From Bacillus carboniphilus (GTDB taxonomy: Bacteria; Bacillota; Bacilli; Bacillales; JAIVKR01), in contig NZ_CP129013.1 in assembly GCF_020524035.2 (NCBI RefSeq), positions 1,477,822 through 1,541,821 on the forward strand: a DNA stretch of 64,000 nucleotides, in the 5' to 3' direction. The position numbers and the translations under genes are program-made. A model generated the notes under the pieces. The model searched no databases. It was not told where the DNA came from and saw only the letters and a program-made list of their open reading frames with translations. Positions 8,950-17,718 of this stretch are shown one piece after another; position 1 is the first letter of the stretch; the number at the start of each line of letters is the position of its first letter.

Positions 8950-9837
8950 TTATTGTTGAATTTTTTCTAAAAGCTGATCATCAAATTCTTTTGAACGTAA
9001 CATTGCAATTTCATGTTTATAAGGTGGTTTTTTGTTTTTCTTATCTTCTCCTACATAAGGAGTTTCAAGTATTTTAGGAATATCCATGAGTTGAGAGTGA
9101 TGAACAATTTTATTTATTGCACCAAAACCAATAAAACCGAAACCGATGTTTTCATGACGATCTTTTCCTGCCCCACATGGATTTTTACTATCATTTATAT
9201 GAAGTACTTTCAGTCGATCTACTCCAATCATTTTATCAAATTCGTCTAAAACTCCGTCAAAGTCTTCAACAATATTATAGCCTGCATCATGTGTATGACA
9301 AGTATCGAAGCATACCGATAAATGTTGGTTGTGGGTTACTCCATCAATAATCTTAGCAATCTCTTCAAACGACCTACCACATTCAGTCCCTTTCCCTGCC
9401 ATAGTCTCAAGAGCAATTTGAACGGACTGATTTTTTTCAATTACTTCATTTAAACCTTCAATAATTTTCTTAATACCACTATCTGGTCCCGCACCGACAT
9501 GTGCACCTGGATGCAGGACTATTTGTTTTGCACCTATCGCTTCTGTTCTTTCGATTTCTGAACGTAGAAAATCCACCCCTAATTGGAATGTTTCTGGTTT
9601 AACAGTGTTTGCGATGTTAATGATATATGGAGCATGGACGATAATATCTTCAATACCATGTTGCTTCATATGAGCTTGTCCATTATCAATATTTAAATCT
9701 TCAATTTTTTTCCTTCTCGTGTTTTGAGGAGCGCCTGTATAAACCATAAACGTATTCGCTTCGTATGAAACTGCTTCCTCACTGGCAGCTAGAAGCATTT
9801 TTTTACCACTCATAGATACATGTGAACCTATCTTCAA
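8950..9837 (-). CDS. nfo: Endonuclease IV (AP endonuclease)
   Basis: Nfo cuts DNA at abasic sites in base-excision repair. The product of about 295 residues is an AP endonuclease 2 TIM barrel with three-zinc ligands in the usual motifs: [47 protein letters not shown] and LETP. I prefer the TTG at 9835-9837 (product [13 protein letters not shown]), with AGGGAG eight bases upstream; the GTG three codons earlier overlaps that site. It follows cshB at a 15-base gap and is probably co-transcribed. Confidence 0.94.
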   Translation of the reverse strand: MKIGSHVSMSGKKMLLAASEEAVSYEANTFMVYTGAPQNTRRKKIEDLNIDNGQAHMKQHGIEDIIVHAPYIINIANTVKPETFQLGVDFLRSEIERTEAIGAKQIVLHPGAHVGAGPDSGIKKIIEGLNEVIEKNQSVQIALETMAGKGTECGRSFEEIAKIIDGVTHNQHLSVCFDTCHTHDAGYNIVEDFDGVLDEFDKMIGVDRLKVLHINDSKNPCGAGKDRHENIGFGFIGFGAINKIVHHSQLMDIPKILETPYVGEDKKNKKPPYKHEIAMLRSKEFDDQLLEKIQQ

Positions 9838-9852
9838 CTTCCCCACTCCCTA

Positions 9853-11163
9853 CTATCTTTTTTTCTTTCTTCTCTCTCTTCGTTTTACTTTGTCCATTTC
9901 TTCTTTCATTTTCTTTTTATACCCTGGTTTAACCTTCTTCGGCTTTTGTACATAACGGTTTGCTATTTTGTCTGTTTCCTGGGTTTGTTTCTTTCTGTTT
10001 TTCCTTCTATTACGATCCTCAATCGACACCCATTCACCATTAATTAAATCTTTATTTTGGAAGTGAACGTTCAACTTCTCAAGTTTACTTATTTTCTCTT
10101 CATCCTCTTCACTAAACAATGTGAAGGCAACTCCGCTATTGCCTGCTCGAGCTGTTCTACCTATACGATGAATTAAAAAATCTAAATCCATTGGAATTTC
10201 AATATTAATGATATGGGAAACCCCTGGTATATCAATTCCTCTAGCGGCTAAATCTGTAGCCACAATATATTGGAATTGTAATTCTTTTACTTGTTTCATT
10301 ACCTTTTTTCGTTCTCTAGGCTGCAATCCTCCATGTAGCAAAGCAACCTCTAATCCTTTATCTCTTAAAGAATTGGCGACTTCATCTGCTCGTTTTTTCG
10401 TATTAGTAAAAATCATCGCTAAATAAGGCTGAAACGTTTGAAGCATATCATATACTAAACTAATTTCATTTCTATGCCTAATAGGAACTAAAATATTTTC
10501 AACATTATTGGCAATAAGCTGGGTTGGATCCACTTGAGTAAACGAAGGATTTTCCATATATTTCTTTAAAAACGGCTTTAGCTTTTCAGGTATGGTAGCA
10601 GAGAAAACGAGAATTTGTAGGTCTTTCACCATTCTACTTGCCAACTGATCAACCTCATATATGAAACCTAAATCAAGCATAAGGTCTGCTTCATCAATGA
10701 CAATAGTTTTTGCTTTATGAATATCCAAGGCCTGTTCTTTCACTATATCTAGAATACGCCCTGGAGTGCCAACTACAATATGAGGTTGTTTTTTCAATTT
10801 CTCTATTGACCTTTTTTTGTCTGTCCCACCGATAAATGAATTTGCCTGAATTAATTGGCCTTCAGGACATTTAGATGTAATATTAATAACTTCTTTATAT
10901 ATTTGATTTGCAAGCTCTCTTGTAGGTGCTGTAATGACAACTTGAACCTCTTGATCACTTGGATTTATGTTATTAATTAACGGTAACAGGTAAGCGTGCG
11001 TTTTCCCTGTTCCTGTTTGAGACTGTCCAATTGAACTTTTCCCTCTTAAAATGCTTGGAATCATTCGTTCTTGAACTTCCGTCGGTTGAGAGAAGCTTAA
11101 TTCAGAGATCGCTTCTAGTATAAAAGGTTTAAAATCAAATTGAGCAAACGCTGTTTTTTCCAT
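9853..11163 (-). CDS. cshB: DEAD-box RNA helicase CshB
   Basis: A 436-residue DEAD-box helicase. Ordered motifs: Q motif FSQPTEVQERMIP, motif I SQTGTGKT, Ia APTRELA, motif II DEAD, III FSAT, then the C-terminal RecA domain with TNTKKRADE, VATDLAARGID and HRIGRTARAG, ending in a Lys/Arg-rich tail for RNA binding. CshB helps RNA folding and cold-shock translation in B. subtilis. ATG behind AAGGAGG. Its upstream leader region holds a large repeat cluster (11205-11756). Confidence 0.94.
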   Translation of the reverse strand: MEKTAFAQFDFKPFILEAISELSFSQPTEVQERMIPSILRGKSSIGQSQTGTGKTHAYLLPLINNINPSDQEVQVVITAPTRELANQIYKEVINITSKCPEGQLIQANSFIGGTDKKRSIEKLKKQPHIVVGTPGRILDIVKEQALDIHKAKTIVIDEADLMLDLGFIYEVDQLASRMVKDLQILVFSATIPEKLKPFLKKYMENPSFTQVDPTQLIANNVENILVPIRHRNEISLVYDMLQTFQPYLAMIFTNTKKRADEVANSLRDKGLEVALLHGGLQPRERKKVMKQVKELQFQYIVATDLAARGIDIPGVSHIINIEIPMDLDFLIHRIGRTARAGNSGVAFTLFSEEDEEKISKLEKLNVHFQNKDLINGEWVSIEDRNRRKNRKKQTQETDKIANRYVQKPKKVKPGYKKKMKEEMDKVKRRERRKKKR

Positions 11164-11204
11164 TGGTGTTCCTCCTTATTAAGACCCATTAATCGTACAC
11201 TGAC

Positions 11205-11756
11205 AATAAGAAAAGCGCAAGCGTCCGTTTAGCGACCACAATACATTTATGAACATCATCTAAATGCGCCCACGTCCTGTGGGCAACGATGATGCTAGCA
11301 CGTCCTGTGCGTCGAAGACCTCCATATGAGATAAAGGAAACACGAATAGCCCTAAAGCAGAGGATCTACTAACTACTGCCACGTCCTGTGGCAAACGTAG
11401 ATCCACCTCCCTCCTGGAGGCGTCTCCGTTGACTTATCGTAAGGAGGAGGGCGAAAACTTACGAGTCGCTGGGCGCTGGAGCTAGACAATAAGAATAGCG
11501 CAAGCGCCTTGAAAAGCCTCGACAAGCATAAGGCGCGGAGAAAAGAAAGGTGTTCTTTATCTTTTGTTCTACGTGACGATTGCAGAAGATCTACTAAGAA
11601 CAGCCACGTCCTGTGACTAACGTAGATCCACCTACTTCCTGTAGGCGTCTCCTGGCTAGGCGCTAGAGCTAGAAAATAAGAAAAGCGCAAGCGTCCGTTT
11701 AGCGACGCTGGAACAAGGGACGCGCGCTAACTCCTGCCTCGTTCTGTGGCAAACAC
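11205..11756 (+). repeat. mosaic hairpin repeat cluster, locus B (three tandem units)
   Basis: Three units in direct tandem, beginning at about 11205, 11487 and 11674, each opening with AA(G/T)AGCGCAAGCG; the first two end in a GGCGCT-rich tail and GCTAGA. Modules: GCCCAC-GTCCT-GTGGGC (11268-11284) inside CATCATC/GATGATG; GCAC-GTCCT-GTGC; GCCAC-GTCCT-GTGGC inside GGATCTAC/GTAGATCC; CCTCC-CTCCT-GGAGG; CCTAC-TTCCT-GTAGG. About 120 bases of the second unit recur almost identically at locus F. It fills the divergent cshB/yqfQ region. Open frames inside it lack ribosome binding sites and are not counted as genes. Confidence 0.85.
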
Positions 11757-11885
11757 CACCTCTATCATGAAGACATGGGCTTCACTTTCTTAAAAATAGG
11801 CCCCCTTGTCATAAACATTTTACCATTATAACGCATATTTTATTTATAGTTAAGTTTATCGTTTTTTTAGAGAGGAGGGAGATAA

Positions 11886-12533
11886 ATGTTTCCTCAAAGA
11901 CCACCAATACCACCTATCGGAAGAGGGGTTGGTCAATCTTCATTATTAGGTAATTTCTTTCCTAGAACACCACCACAAATACCTCAAGCTGCTCAACAGG
12001 TAGGAGGATTAAGAGGCATGTTATCAAACCTATTACCTGGACGCGGGTTTGGAGGTGTTGCAAATACAGCTAGTTCAGTTGGAAACATAGCTAATGCTGG
12101 AGGTGCACAAGGTTTAGCTAGCACAGCCAATATTACAGGTATATTGGGTAACGTTCAAAAAGCTATTGGGTTTGCACAACAAGTCTCTCCAATGGTTCAG
12201 CAATACGGGCCACTTGTTCGAAATATTCCGTCAATGTATAAATTAATTAAAGAAATGGGGAGTGATGACGACGAGGATGAGAATGATTCTAAGGAAGAAG
12301 CAGATAGTGAAGAAGTAACAAATCAAGAAGATAACAAAGAAAATGAAAATATTGATGATAATGAATCTAAGGAAGAGAAGAAGAAGAAGGTAACAAAAAA
12401 ATCGAAGACATCGAATAAAAAAAATACAAGTAAACAAGAAAAGACTCAAAAAGCAAACGAAAAATCAGAAAAAGTACAAACAAAACGAACTCCTAAAAAC
12501 CCCGGAAAATCCGTTCCCAAACTTTATATATAA
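11886..12533 (+). CDS. yqfQ: VrrA/YqfQ family protein
   Basis: A 215-residue low-complexity protein. Residues 1-60 are Pro/Gly/Gln-rich (FPQRPPIPPIGRG), the centre has a hydrophobic AIGFAQQVSPMVQQYGPLV segment, and from about 120 an acidic run (DDDEDEND) passes into a Lys-rich tail. This composition and position beside ispH identify it with B. subtilis YqfQ and the VrrA protein of the B. cereus group. Function unknown; a spore or surface role has been suggested for relatives. Start behind GAGAGGAGGGAG. Confidence 0.78.
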   Translation: MFPQRPPIPPIGRGVGQSSLLGNFFPRTPPQIPQAAQQVGGLRGMLSNLLPGRGFGGVANTASSVGNIANAGGAQGLASTANITGILGNVQKAIGFAQQVSPMVQQYGPLVRNIPSMYKLIKEMGSDDDEDENDSKEEADSEEVTNQEDNKENENIDDNESKEEKKKKVTKKSKTSNKKNTSKQEKTQKANEKSEKVQTKRTPKNPGKSVPKLYI

Positions 12534-12603
12534 GACGAACAAATGGTATTGGTATCTTGCTATGAGTCTAATGTTTATAGCTTGTATAAAAGTGCATGAT
12601 TCT

Positions 12604-12632
12604 TTGTGTTTAAAGCAATAGTCCGTTATAAT
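12604..12632 (+). promoter_or_regulatory. SigA-type promoter of ispH
   Basis: A consensus TATAAT (12627-12632) is preceded at 17 bases by TTGTGT (12604-12609). It lies about 60 bases before the ispH start codon. Confidence 0.6.
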
Positions 12633-12652
12633 ATTTACAGATTAAAAAATAT

Positions 12653-12672
12653 AAGCCGCTTGACGGCTTTTT
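12653..12672 (+). terminator. attenuator-like hairpin in the ispH leader
   Basis: AAGCCG-CTTGA-CGGCTT followed by TTT. It lies downstream of the predicted ispH promoter and just before its ribosome binding site, so it could attenuate ispH or simply stop yqfQ read-through. Confidence 0.5.
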
Positions 12673-12691
12673 CATATACGGGGGAATTTGG

Positions 12692-13645
12692 ATGGAAGTT
12701 ATTAAAATCGCTCCTCGTGGATATTGCTATGGTGTTGTCGATGCAATGGTCATTGCTAAAAATGCAGCCATGGATAAATCACTTCCACGACCGATCTATA
12801 TACTTGGAATGATTGTTCATAACAAACATGTTACAGATGCTTTTGAAGAAGAAGGAATCATTACTTTAGATGGTAGTAACCGATTACAAATTATCGAGCA
12901 AGTCAACGGAGGAACCGTCATTTTCACTGCACACGGAGTGTCTCCAGAGGTAAGAGAGATTGCTAAACAAAAAAATCTATTAACAATTGATGCAACGTGC
13001 CCTGATGTTACCAAAACACATGACCTCATTCGCCAAAAAAAAGCAGAAGGTTATGACGTCATCTATATTGGAAAAAAAGGACACCCGGAACCAGAAGGAG
13101 CAGTTGGAGTAGCTCCTGATATTGTTCATCTAATTGAAACGGATAAAGATGTTGAAAACCTAGCTATTTATAACGATAAAATAATTGTTACAAACCAAAC
13201 GACCATGAGTCAGTGGGATGTACAAGATATTATGGATTTAGTGAAAGATAAATATCCGCATGTTCAATTTCACCAAGAAATTTGTTTAGCAACCCAAGTT
13301 AGACAAGAAGCTGTTGCTGAACAAGCAGTTCACGCAGATTTAACGATTGTTGTAGGGGACCCTAAAAGTAACAACTCCAATCGACTAGCTCAAGTCTCGG
13401 AACAGATTGCGGGTACTAAGGCATACCGTATTGCCAATGTAAGTGAAATCGAGTTGGACTGGCTTAAAGGTATTGAAAAAGTAGCCGTTACTGCCGGTGC
13501 CTCTACCCCAACTCCTATTGTAAAAGAAGTCATCCTTTTCTTGGATCAATTTGATGAAAGTGATCCATCCACATGGGACCATATTCATGAGATTCCTTTA
13601 AAGAAAATACTCCCTAAAGTAAAGGCTAAAAAAGCACTCAAATAA
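12692..13645 (+). CDS. ispH: 4-hydroxy-3-methylbut-2-enyl diphosphate reductase
   Basis: IspH reduces HMBPP to IPP and DMAPP, the last MEP-pathway step. The 317-residue product has the Fe-S cysteines in PRGYCYGV (Cys about 12), DATCPDV and HQEICLAT, plus the substrate-site [15 protein letters not shown] and GDPKSNNS motifs. Homologs also start at MEVIKI(A/S)PRGYCYGV, and GGGGG precedes the ATG. It has its own promoter and terminator and faces the minus-strand yqfO-trmK pair. Confidence 0.96.
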   Translation: MEVIKIAPRGYCYGVVDAMVIAKNAAMDKSLPRPIYILGMIVHNKHVTDAFEEEGIITLDGSNRLQIIEQVNGGTVIFTAHGVSPEVREIAKQKNLLTIDATCPDVTKTHDLIRQKKAEGYDVIYIGKKGHPEPEGAVGVAPDIVHLIETDKDVENLAIYNDKIIVTNQTTMSQWDVQDIMDLVKDKYPHVQFHQEICLATQVRQEAVAEQAVHADLTIVVGDPKSNNSNRLAQVSEQIAGTKAYRIANVSEIELDWLKGIEKVAVTAGASTPTPIVKEVILFLDQFDESDPSTWDHIHEIPLKKILPKVKAKKALK

Positions 13646-13657
13646 GAGTGCTTTTTT
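13628..13657. terminator. terminator between ispH and yqfO (convergent)
   Basis: AAAAAAGCACTC-AAATAA-GAGTGCTTTTTT is a perfect hairpin with A and T tracts on both sides. It overlaps the ispH stop and can serve both convergent genes. Confidence 0.85.
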
Positions 13658-13688
13658 ACTTGTGAAAATATTTTCTTTGCCCAATCCT

Positions 13689-14810
13689 CTATTTAAATGT
13701 AAACGGTTCCGTTTCCACCTTAGATGTTAGCCAATCCACTTGTAGCTTCTCATCTTTCATCATTTGTTCCATCTTGTCCACTACACCTTTTTTCATGATT
13801 TTCTCAATGTTATGCCCAGGATCAATGATGTTTAGTCCCAGCATCATTGCATCGTGTGCAACATGATAGTATATATCTCCGGTAATATAAACATCTACTC
13901 CTTTTCTTTTAGCTTGATAAATATATTTATTACCATCTCCACCTAGAACAGCTACTTTTTTTACGGTAGCTGTTTCATCACCTACTACTCGAACTGCTGG
14001 GACTTGAAGTTTTTCTTTCACAATTTCAGCAAACTCTTGCAGGCTCATTTCCACTTCCAGTTTTCCAACCCGACCTAATCCTAACGTTTCTCCTTGATTG
14101 TTTAATTCGTAAAGGTCATAAGCAACTTCTTCGTATGGATGAGCTTGCAACATTTTTTTTATAATTTTTTGTTCGTCATCAGAAGAGATGATGGTTTCTA
14201 TACGCATTTCTTCAACCTCTTCTATTTTACCTATTTGACCCATAAATGGATTTGCACCTTCTTTTGGAAAGAAAGCACCTGTTCCGTTCGATGTATATGA
14301 ACAATGGCTATATGCGCCAATATGTCCTGCACCAGCATCACCCAATGCTTTTCTAACAACTTCATCATGCGTTTTTGGAACAAAAACAACTAATTTCTTC
14401 AAACTTTGCTCGTAAGTATGTACAAGCACTTCTGTATCCTTTAACTGAAGCGCCTCTGCTAGTAAATCGTTTACTCCTCCTTTTGCCACATCTAAATTTG
14501 TATGCGCTACATAGATGGCAATATCATTCTTTATACATTTTTCTAATAGTTTTCCTTGAGCCTGATCTGTACGAATATCTTTTAATGGTCTAAAAATCGG
14601 TGGATGGTGTGCAATGATTAATTGCACATCATTAGCAATTGCTTCATCAATTACTTCATCAACAACATCAAGAGCAACCAATACACGATTGACTTTTTTA
14701 TTCAGCGTTCCAATTTGCAAGCCTATTTTATCACCTTCAACTGCAAGGTTTTTAGGAGAAAACTGTTCGAACAATTCAATGATTCGTTGACCGTTTACAC
14801 CTTTACTCAT
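13689..14810 (-). CDS. yqfO: Nif3-like dinuclear metal centre hexameric protein YqfO
   Basis: A 373-residue member of the DUF34/Nif3 family. The N-terminal metal-binding part has IIAHHPPIF and VAHTNLD, the inserted central domain (about 125-230, CutA-like) is typical of Gram-positive members, and the C-terminal part carries GDIYYHVAHDA and DPGHNIE. It is often labelled GTP cyclohydrolase 1 type 2 homolog, but I do not accept that as its proven role. Its ATG overlaps the trmK end by eight bases, so the two are co-translated. Confidence 0.9.
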   Translation of the reverse strand: MSKGVNGQRIIELFEQFSPKNLAVEGDKIGLQIGTLNKKVNRVLVALDVVDEVIDEAIANDVQLIIAHHPPIFRPLKDIRTDQAQGKLLEKCIKNDIAIYVAHTNLDVAKGGVNDLLAEALQLKDTEVLVHTYEQSLKKLVVFVPKTHDEVVRKALGDAGAGHIGAYSHCSYTSNGTGAFFPKEGANPFMGQIGKIEEVEEMRIETIISSDDEQKIIKKMLQAHPYEEVAYDLYELNNQGETLGLGRVGKLEVEMSLQEFAEIVKEKLQVPAVRVVGDETATVKKVAVLGGDGNKYIYQAKRKGVDVYITGDIYYHVAHDAMMLGLNIIDPGHNIEKIMKKGVVDKMEQMMKDEKLQVDWLTSKVETEPFTFK

Positions 14811-15516
14811 CTGATAATGCCCCCTTGATCATTGTTAATTTATTCGTTAATTCTAATTTTTTTTTCTTATTTTTTTCATCTTGTTTAGCCATTTCCATTT
14901 GTTTTAAAACTTTTTCTAAATGATCTTGTTCTAATAACCACTTTTTCATAAATACAGGTTCTTTTTTGGCCATCAAAAAAGGACCTAACAAAAGCTGCTC
15001 TTCAAAGATAGAAGGGTTATATGGTTCATAACTATCGCCTTTTTCAGCAACTAAAATTTCATATATTTTTCCATCCTCTTCAATAATCACTTCATTCTTC
15101 AGTTCCCATCCTTGATTCAATAGCCACTTTCGAATAATAATTGCATGAATATTTGGCTGAAGAATAAGGGTTTTCACATTTGTTAATTTTTCTTTCCCAT
15201 TTTCTAAAATAGACTTAATTAGTTCTCCGCCCATTCCTGCAACCGTTATACACGTAACTGACGAATTAATAACTTCAAGTCCATCTCCTTTTCGCACGGA
15301 AATAAAATCATCTAATTCACATTCTCTCACTTGATTTAATGCACTTGAAAATGGGCCTTCACTCACTTCACCGGCAATCGCAAAGGAGGCCGTTTTATGT
15401 ATAATTGCATAGCAGGGTAAATAAGCATGATCTGATCCTATATCAGCCAATACTGCCCCCTTGGGTATAAATGAAGCAACAGTCTTGAGCCGTTTTGATA
15501 AATTCAATTCATTCAT
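14803..15516 (-). CDS. trmK: tRNA (adenine(22)-N(1))-methyltransferase
   Basis: TrmK methylates N1 of A22 in tRNA. The 237-residue product has a SAM-binding Rossmann fold: motif I VLADIGSDHAYLP near 25-38, motif IV TVAGMGGELI near 95, then LQPN, and a helical coiled-coil C-terminus rich in Lys/Glu. Start ATG at 15514-15516 with AAAGGTGA five bases before; a longer frame adds five residues. First gene of trmK-yqfO. Confidence 0.92.
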   Translation of the reverse strand: MNELNLSKRLKTVASFIPKGAVLADIGSDHAYLPCYAIIHKTASFAIAGEVSEGPFSSALNQVRECELDDFISVRKGDGLEVINSSVTCITVAGMGGELIKSILENGKEKLTNVKTLILQPNIHAIIIRKWLLNQGWELKNEVIIEEDGKIYEILVAEKGDSYEPYNPSIFEEQLLLGPFLMAKKEPVFMKKWLLEQDHLEKVLKQMEMAKQDEKNKKKKLELTNKLTMIKGALSDE

Positions 15517-15633
15517 GTTTTCACCTTTCAATCATAAAGTTCATATTTAATAGTCTACAAATTATAGGTCAATATTACAAATCCTCCATAAGAAAAGCTA
15601 AGGGATAAGTAATTTTTTTATAAGAACAAATTT

Positions 15634-15666
15634 TAAAAAAGCCCCCTATTGTAAGGAGACTTTTTT
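15634..15666 (-). terminator. terminator after cccA
   Basis: On the minus strand AGTCTCCT / AGGGGGCT (with GU pairs) is followed by a run of six T. It lies just past the cccA stop codon. Confidence 0.7.
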
Positions 15667-15673
15667 AGATCAT

Positions 15674-16024
15674 TTATTCTTGTTCTTTTAACCACTCAAT
15701 TAATTCATCCTGGTTCTCAGCAGGAACTAAGCCACCTGGCATACCACCATCTAAGCCATTGGTAAGGATGTCTTTAATCTCTTCATCAGAATACTTGTCA
15801 CCTACACCAATTAAACCTGGTCCAGATACTCCTTCAAGGTTTTGACCATGACATGAAGAACAATTTTTTTGATAAAATTCGTCTGGAATAAATTCTGCTG
15901 TTTCTTCGCCTCCACCGCTAGCTATCTCTTGAGCATTATCTAGGCCTACAAAAGAAAAAACAACGATAAGGACAATCCCTAGAGTCATAATTAAATAAAA
16001 CGGAACAAGTGGATTACGATTCAT
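15674..16024 (-). CDS. cccA: Membrane-anchored cytochrome c550 CccA
   Basis: A 116-residue cytochrome c with an uncleaved N-terminal anchor (residues about 8-27) and a short periplasm-side linker. The haem-binding motif is CSSCH (Cys55, Cys58, His59) and the probable sixth ligand is Met95 in GGMPGG. In B. subtilis CccA feeds electrons to a terminal oxidase, so it indicates aerobic respiration. Start ATG after a GGGGGAGAG site. Single gene upstream of sigA, as in B. subtilis. Confidence 0.94.
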   Translation of the reverse strand: MNRNPLVPFYLIMTLGIVLIVVFSFVGLDNAQEIASGGGEETAEFIPDEFYQKNCSSCHGQNLEGVSGPGLIGVGDKYSDEEIKDILTNGLDGGMPGGLVPAENQDELIEWLKEQE

Positions 16025-16227
16025 ATTATACTCTCCCCCCTATGTATATAAAATCCTTAGTTGTCCATTTAAACTATATAAGCAATCTCTATTTTACTGT
16101 AAAATTCGTCGAAGTGAAAGACTTAATGTTGAGGATAGAGGGTTATTCAAAAAATAGTCAAAAATAGAAGGGATAATTATGGTGAAATGTTATAAAAGTA
16201 CTTGTCCTAAAAGCTAAATTATGCTAA

Positions 16228-17364
16228 TTAACAACCAATTTCTCTAGCTATCACTAGACGTAGAATTTCACTCGTTCCTTCACCAATTTCTAAAAGCTTC
16301 GCATCTCTCATCATTCGTTCGACTTCAAACTCTCTCATATAACCGTTTCCTCCATGTATTTGAACAGCTTCATTTGTCACCTCCATACATATTTCTGAAG
16401 CAAACAATTTACACATGGATGCTTCTTTAGTATACGTATATCCGTGATCTTTCAACCATGCTGCTTTATATACCATGTTACGAGCTAATTCAATCTTAGT
16501 AGCCATGTCAGCAAGTTTAAATTGAATAGCTTGAAACTGGTGAATGGGTCTTCTGAATTGAACTCTCTGTTTTGCATACTGTAACGATTTTTCATAGGCT
16601 CCTTGGGCGATTCCAACAGCCATTGCCCCTATTCCAATTCTTCCTCCATCTAATGTTTTTAGAAACTGTTTAAACCCTTGTCCTTTTTCTCCAAGTAAGT
16701 TTTGTGTCGGAACTTCAACATTATTTAAGCTTAATTCTGTTGTATTAGAGGCGTGTAGTCCCATCTTTTCGTACCGATTATAGATGCGAAACCCTTTGCT
16801 ATCTGTAGGTACGATAATGGCACTTATTCCTTTATCCTCTTCATCCGTTATGGCGGTTAACGCTAAGAATTTTGCATACGAAGCATTCGTTATATAACAT
16901 TTTGTCCCATTAATAATATATTTATCGCCTTTTTTTATTGCTACCGTTTTTGTTCCCCCTGCATCTGATCCGGCATTAGGTTCCGTTAATCCAAATGCAC
17001 CAAGAGACTCTCCGCAACATATTTGCGGTAAATAACTGTTTTTTTGTTTTTCTGTACCGAACATATAGATAGGTGCGCCTCCCAGTGAGATATGTGCTGA
17101 ATATGTAATACCTGTAGAAGCGCATACTCTACTCAATTCCTCTGTAACAATCACAAAACTTACTGTATCTGCACCAGCACCTCCGTACCTTTCAGGGAAA
17201 GGTAACCCTAACATGCCAAGATCAGCTAGCTTTTTCATTACTTCAAAAGGAAATTCTTTGTTTCGATCTCGTTGGATAGCCCCAGGTCCCACTTCATTTA
17301 CAGCAAAATCCTTAATCGTTTTCTGTAACATTTTATGTTCTTGCTCCAACTCAAAATTCATCAT
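16228..17364 (-). CDS. Acyl-CoA dehydrogenase
   Basis: A 378-residue FAD-dependent acyl-CoA dehydrogenase of the short-chain type. N-terminal helical domain, FAD/substrate motifs GAFGLTEPNAGSDAGG and CYITNASYA in the middle, and C-terminal VQIHGGNGYMREFEVERMMRD. The catalytic base is expected to be the Glu of EGTSEILR near the end (as in MCAD Glu376). It oxidises acyl-CoA to enoyl-CoA; chain length cannot be told from sequence. Start at ATG-ATG behind GGGAGGGAT. I do not recall this gene between cccA and sigA in B. subtilis, so it is an accessory insertion in the block. Confidence 0.9.
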   Translation of the reverse strand: MMNFELEQEHKMLQKTIKDFAVNEVGPGAIQRDRNKEFPFEVMKKLADLGMLGLPFPERYGGAGADTVSFVIVTEELSRVCASTGITYSAHISLGGAPIYMFGTEKQKNSYLPQICCGESLGAFGLTEPNAGSDAGGTKTVAIKKGDKYIINGTKCYITNASYAKFLALTAITDEEDKGISAIIVPTDSKGFRIYNRYEKMGLHASNTTELSLNNVEVPTQNLLGEKGQGFKQFLKTLDGGRIGIGAMAVGIAQGAYEKSLQYAKQRVQFRRPIHQFQAIQFKLADMATKIELARNMVYKAAWLKDHGYTYTKEASMCKLFASEICMEVTNEAVQIHGGNGYMREFEVERMMRDAKLLEIGEGTSEILRLVIAREIGC

Positions 17365-17679
17365 ATCCCTCCCATGAATGTATACGCTTACAAATTAATT
17401 ATAATGCTTATTCTTAATTTTTTAAATAATTTTAAAATTTTTATTAAACACTTTAGTATCAATCGTTTTTTACCATAACTGAGTTCTATTTGTATGGAAA
17501 ATCAATACTAAAATAGATAAAAATTTTGGAAACCCATTTGCAAAAAAAGTGACAATTCAGTAAAATAAGAGTTGTAAGGAAGAAAGCAAAGAAAATGATG
17601 AAAAATATTAATACTAGACAAGGATGAAAGCACTTTCTTTATTAAGACAAAATGTATATTTTCTAATCTTTTTAAAAAA
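17365..17679. other. intergenic region between the acyl-CoA dehydrogenase gene and the sigA terminator
   Basis: Very AT-rich. It should contain the dehydrogenase promoter, but I see no clear -35/-10 pair, ORF or hairpin. Confidence 0.4.
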
Positions 17680-17718
17680 TAAAAAGAGCAGGGAGGCGTA
17701 AGCTATCCCTACTCTAAA
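17680..17718 (-). terminator. terminator of the dnaG-sigA operon
   Basis: On the minus strand AGAGTAGGGA / TCCCTGCTCT pair over ten positions and are followed by TTTTTATTTTTT. It overlaps the sigA stop codon. Confidence 0.85.

Noticed and set aside
11373-11690. Minus-strand open frame of about 105 codons
   Set aside because: It lies wholly in repeat modules, has no ribosome binding site and no protein-like composition; the same applies to frames at 36702-36923, 36925-37155 and 48372-48581.
11205-11756. CRISPR array
   Set aside because: Units are variable in length, self-complementary and lack regular unique spacers; no cas genes.
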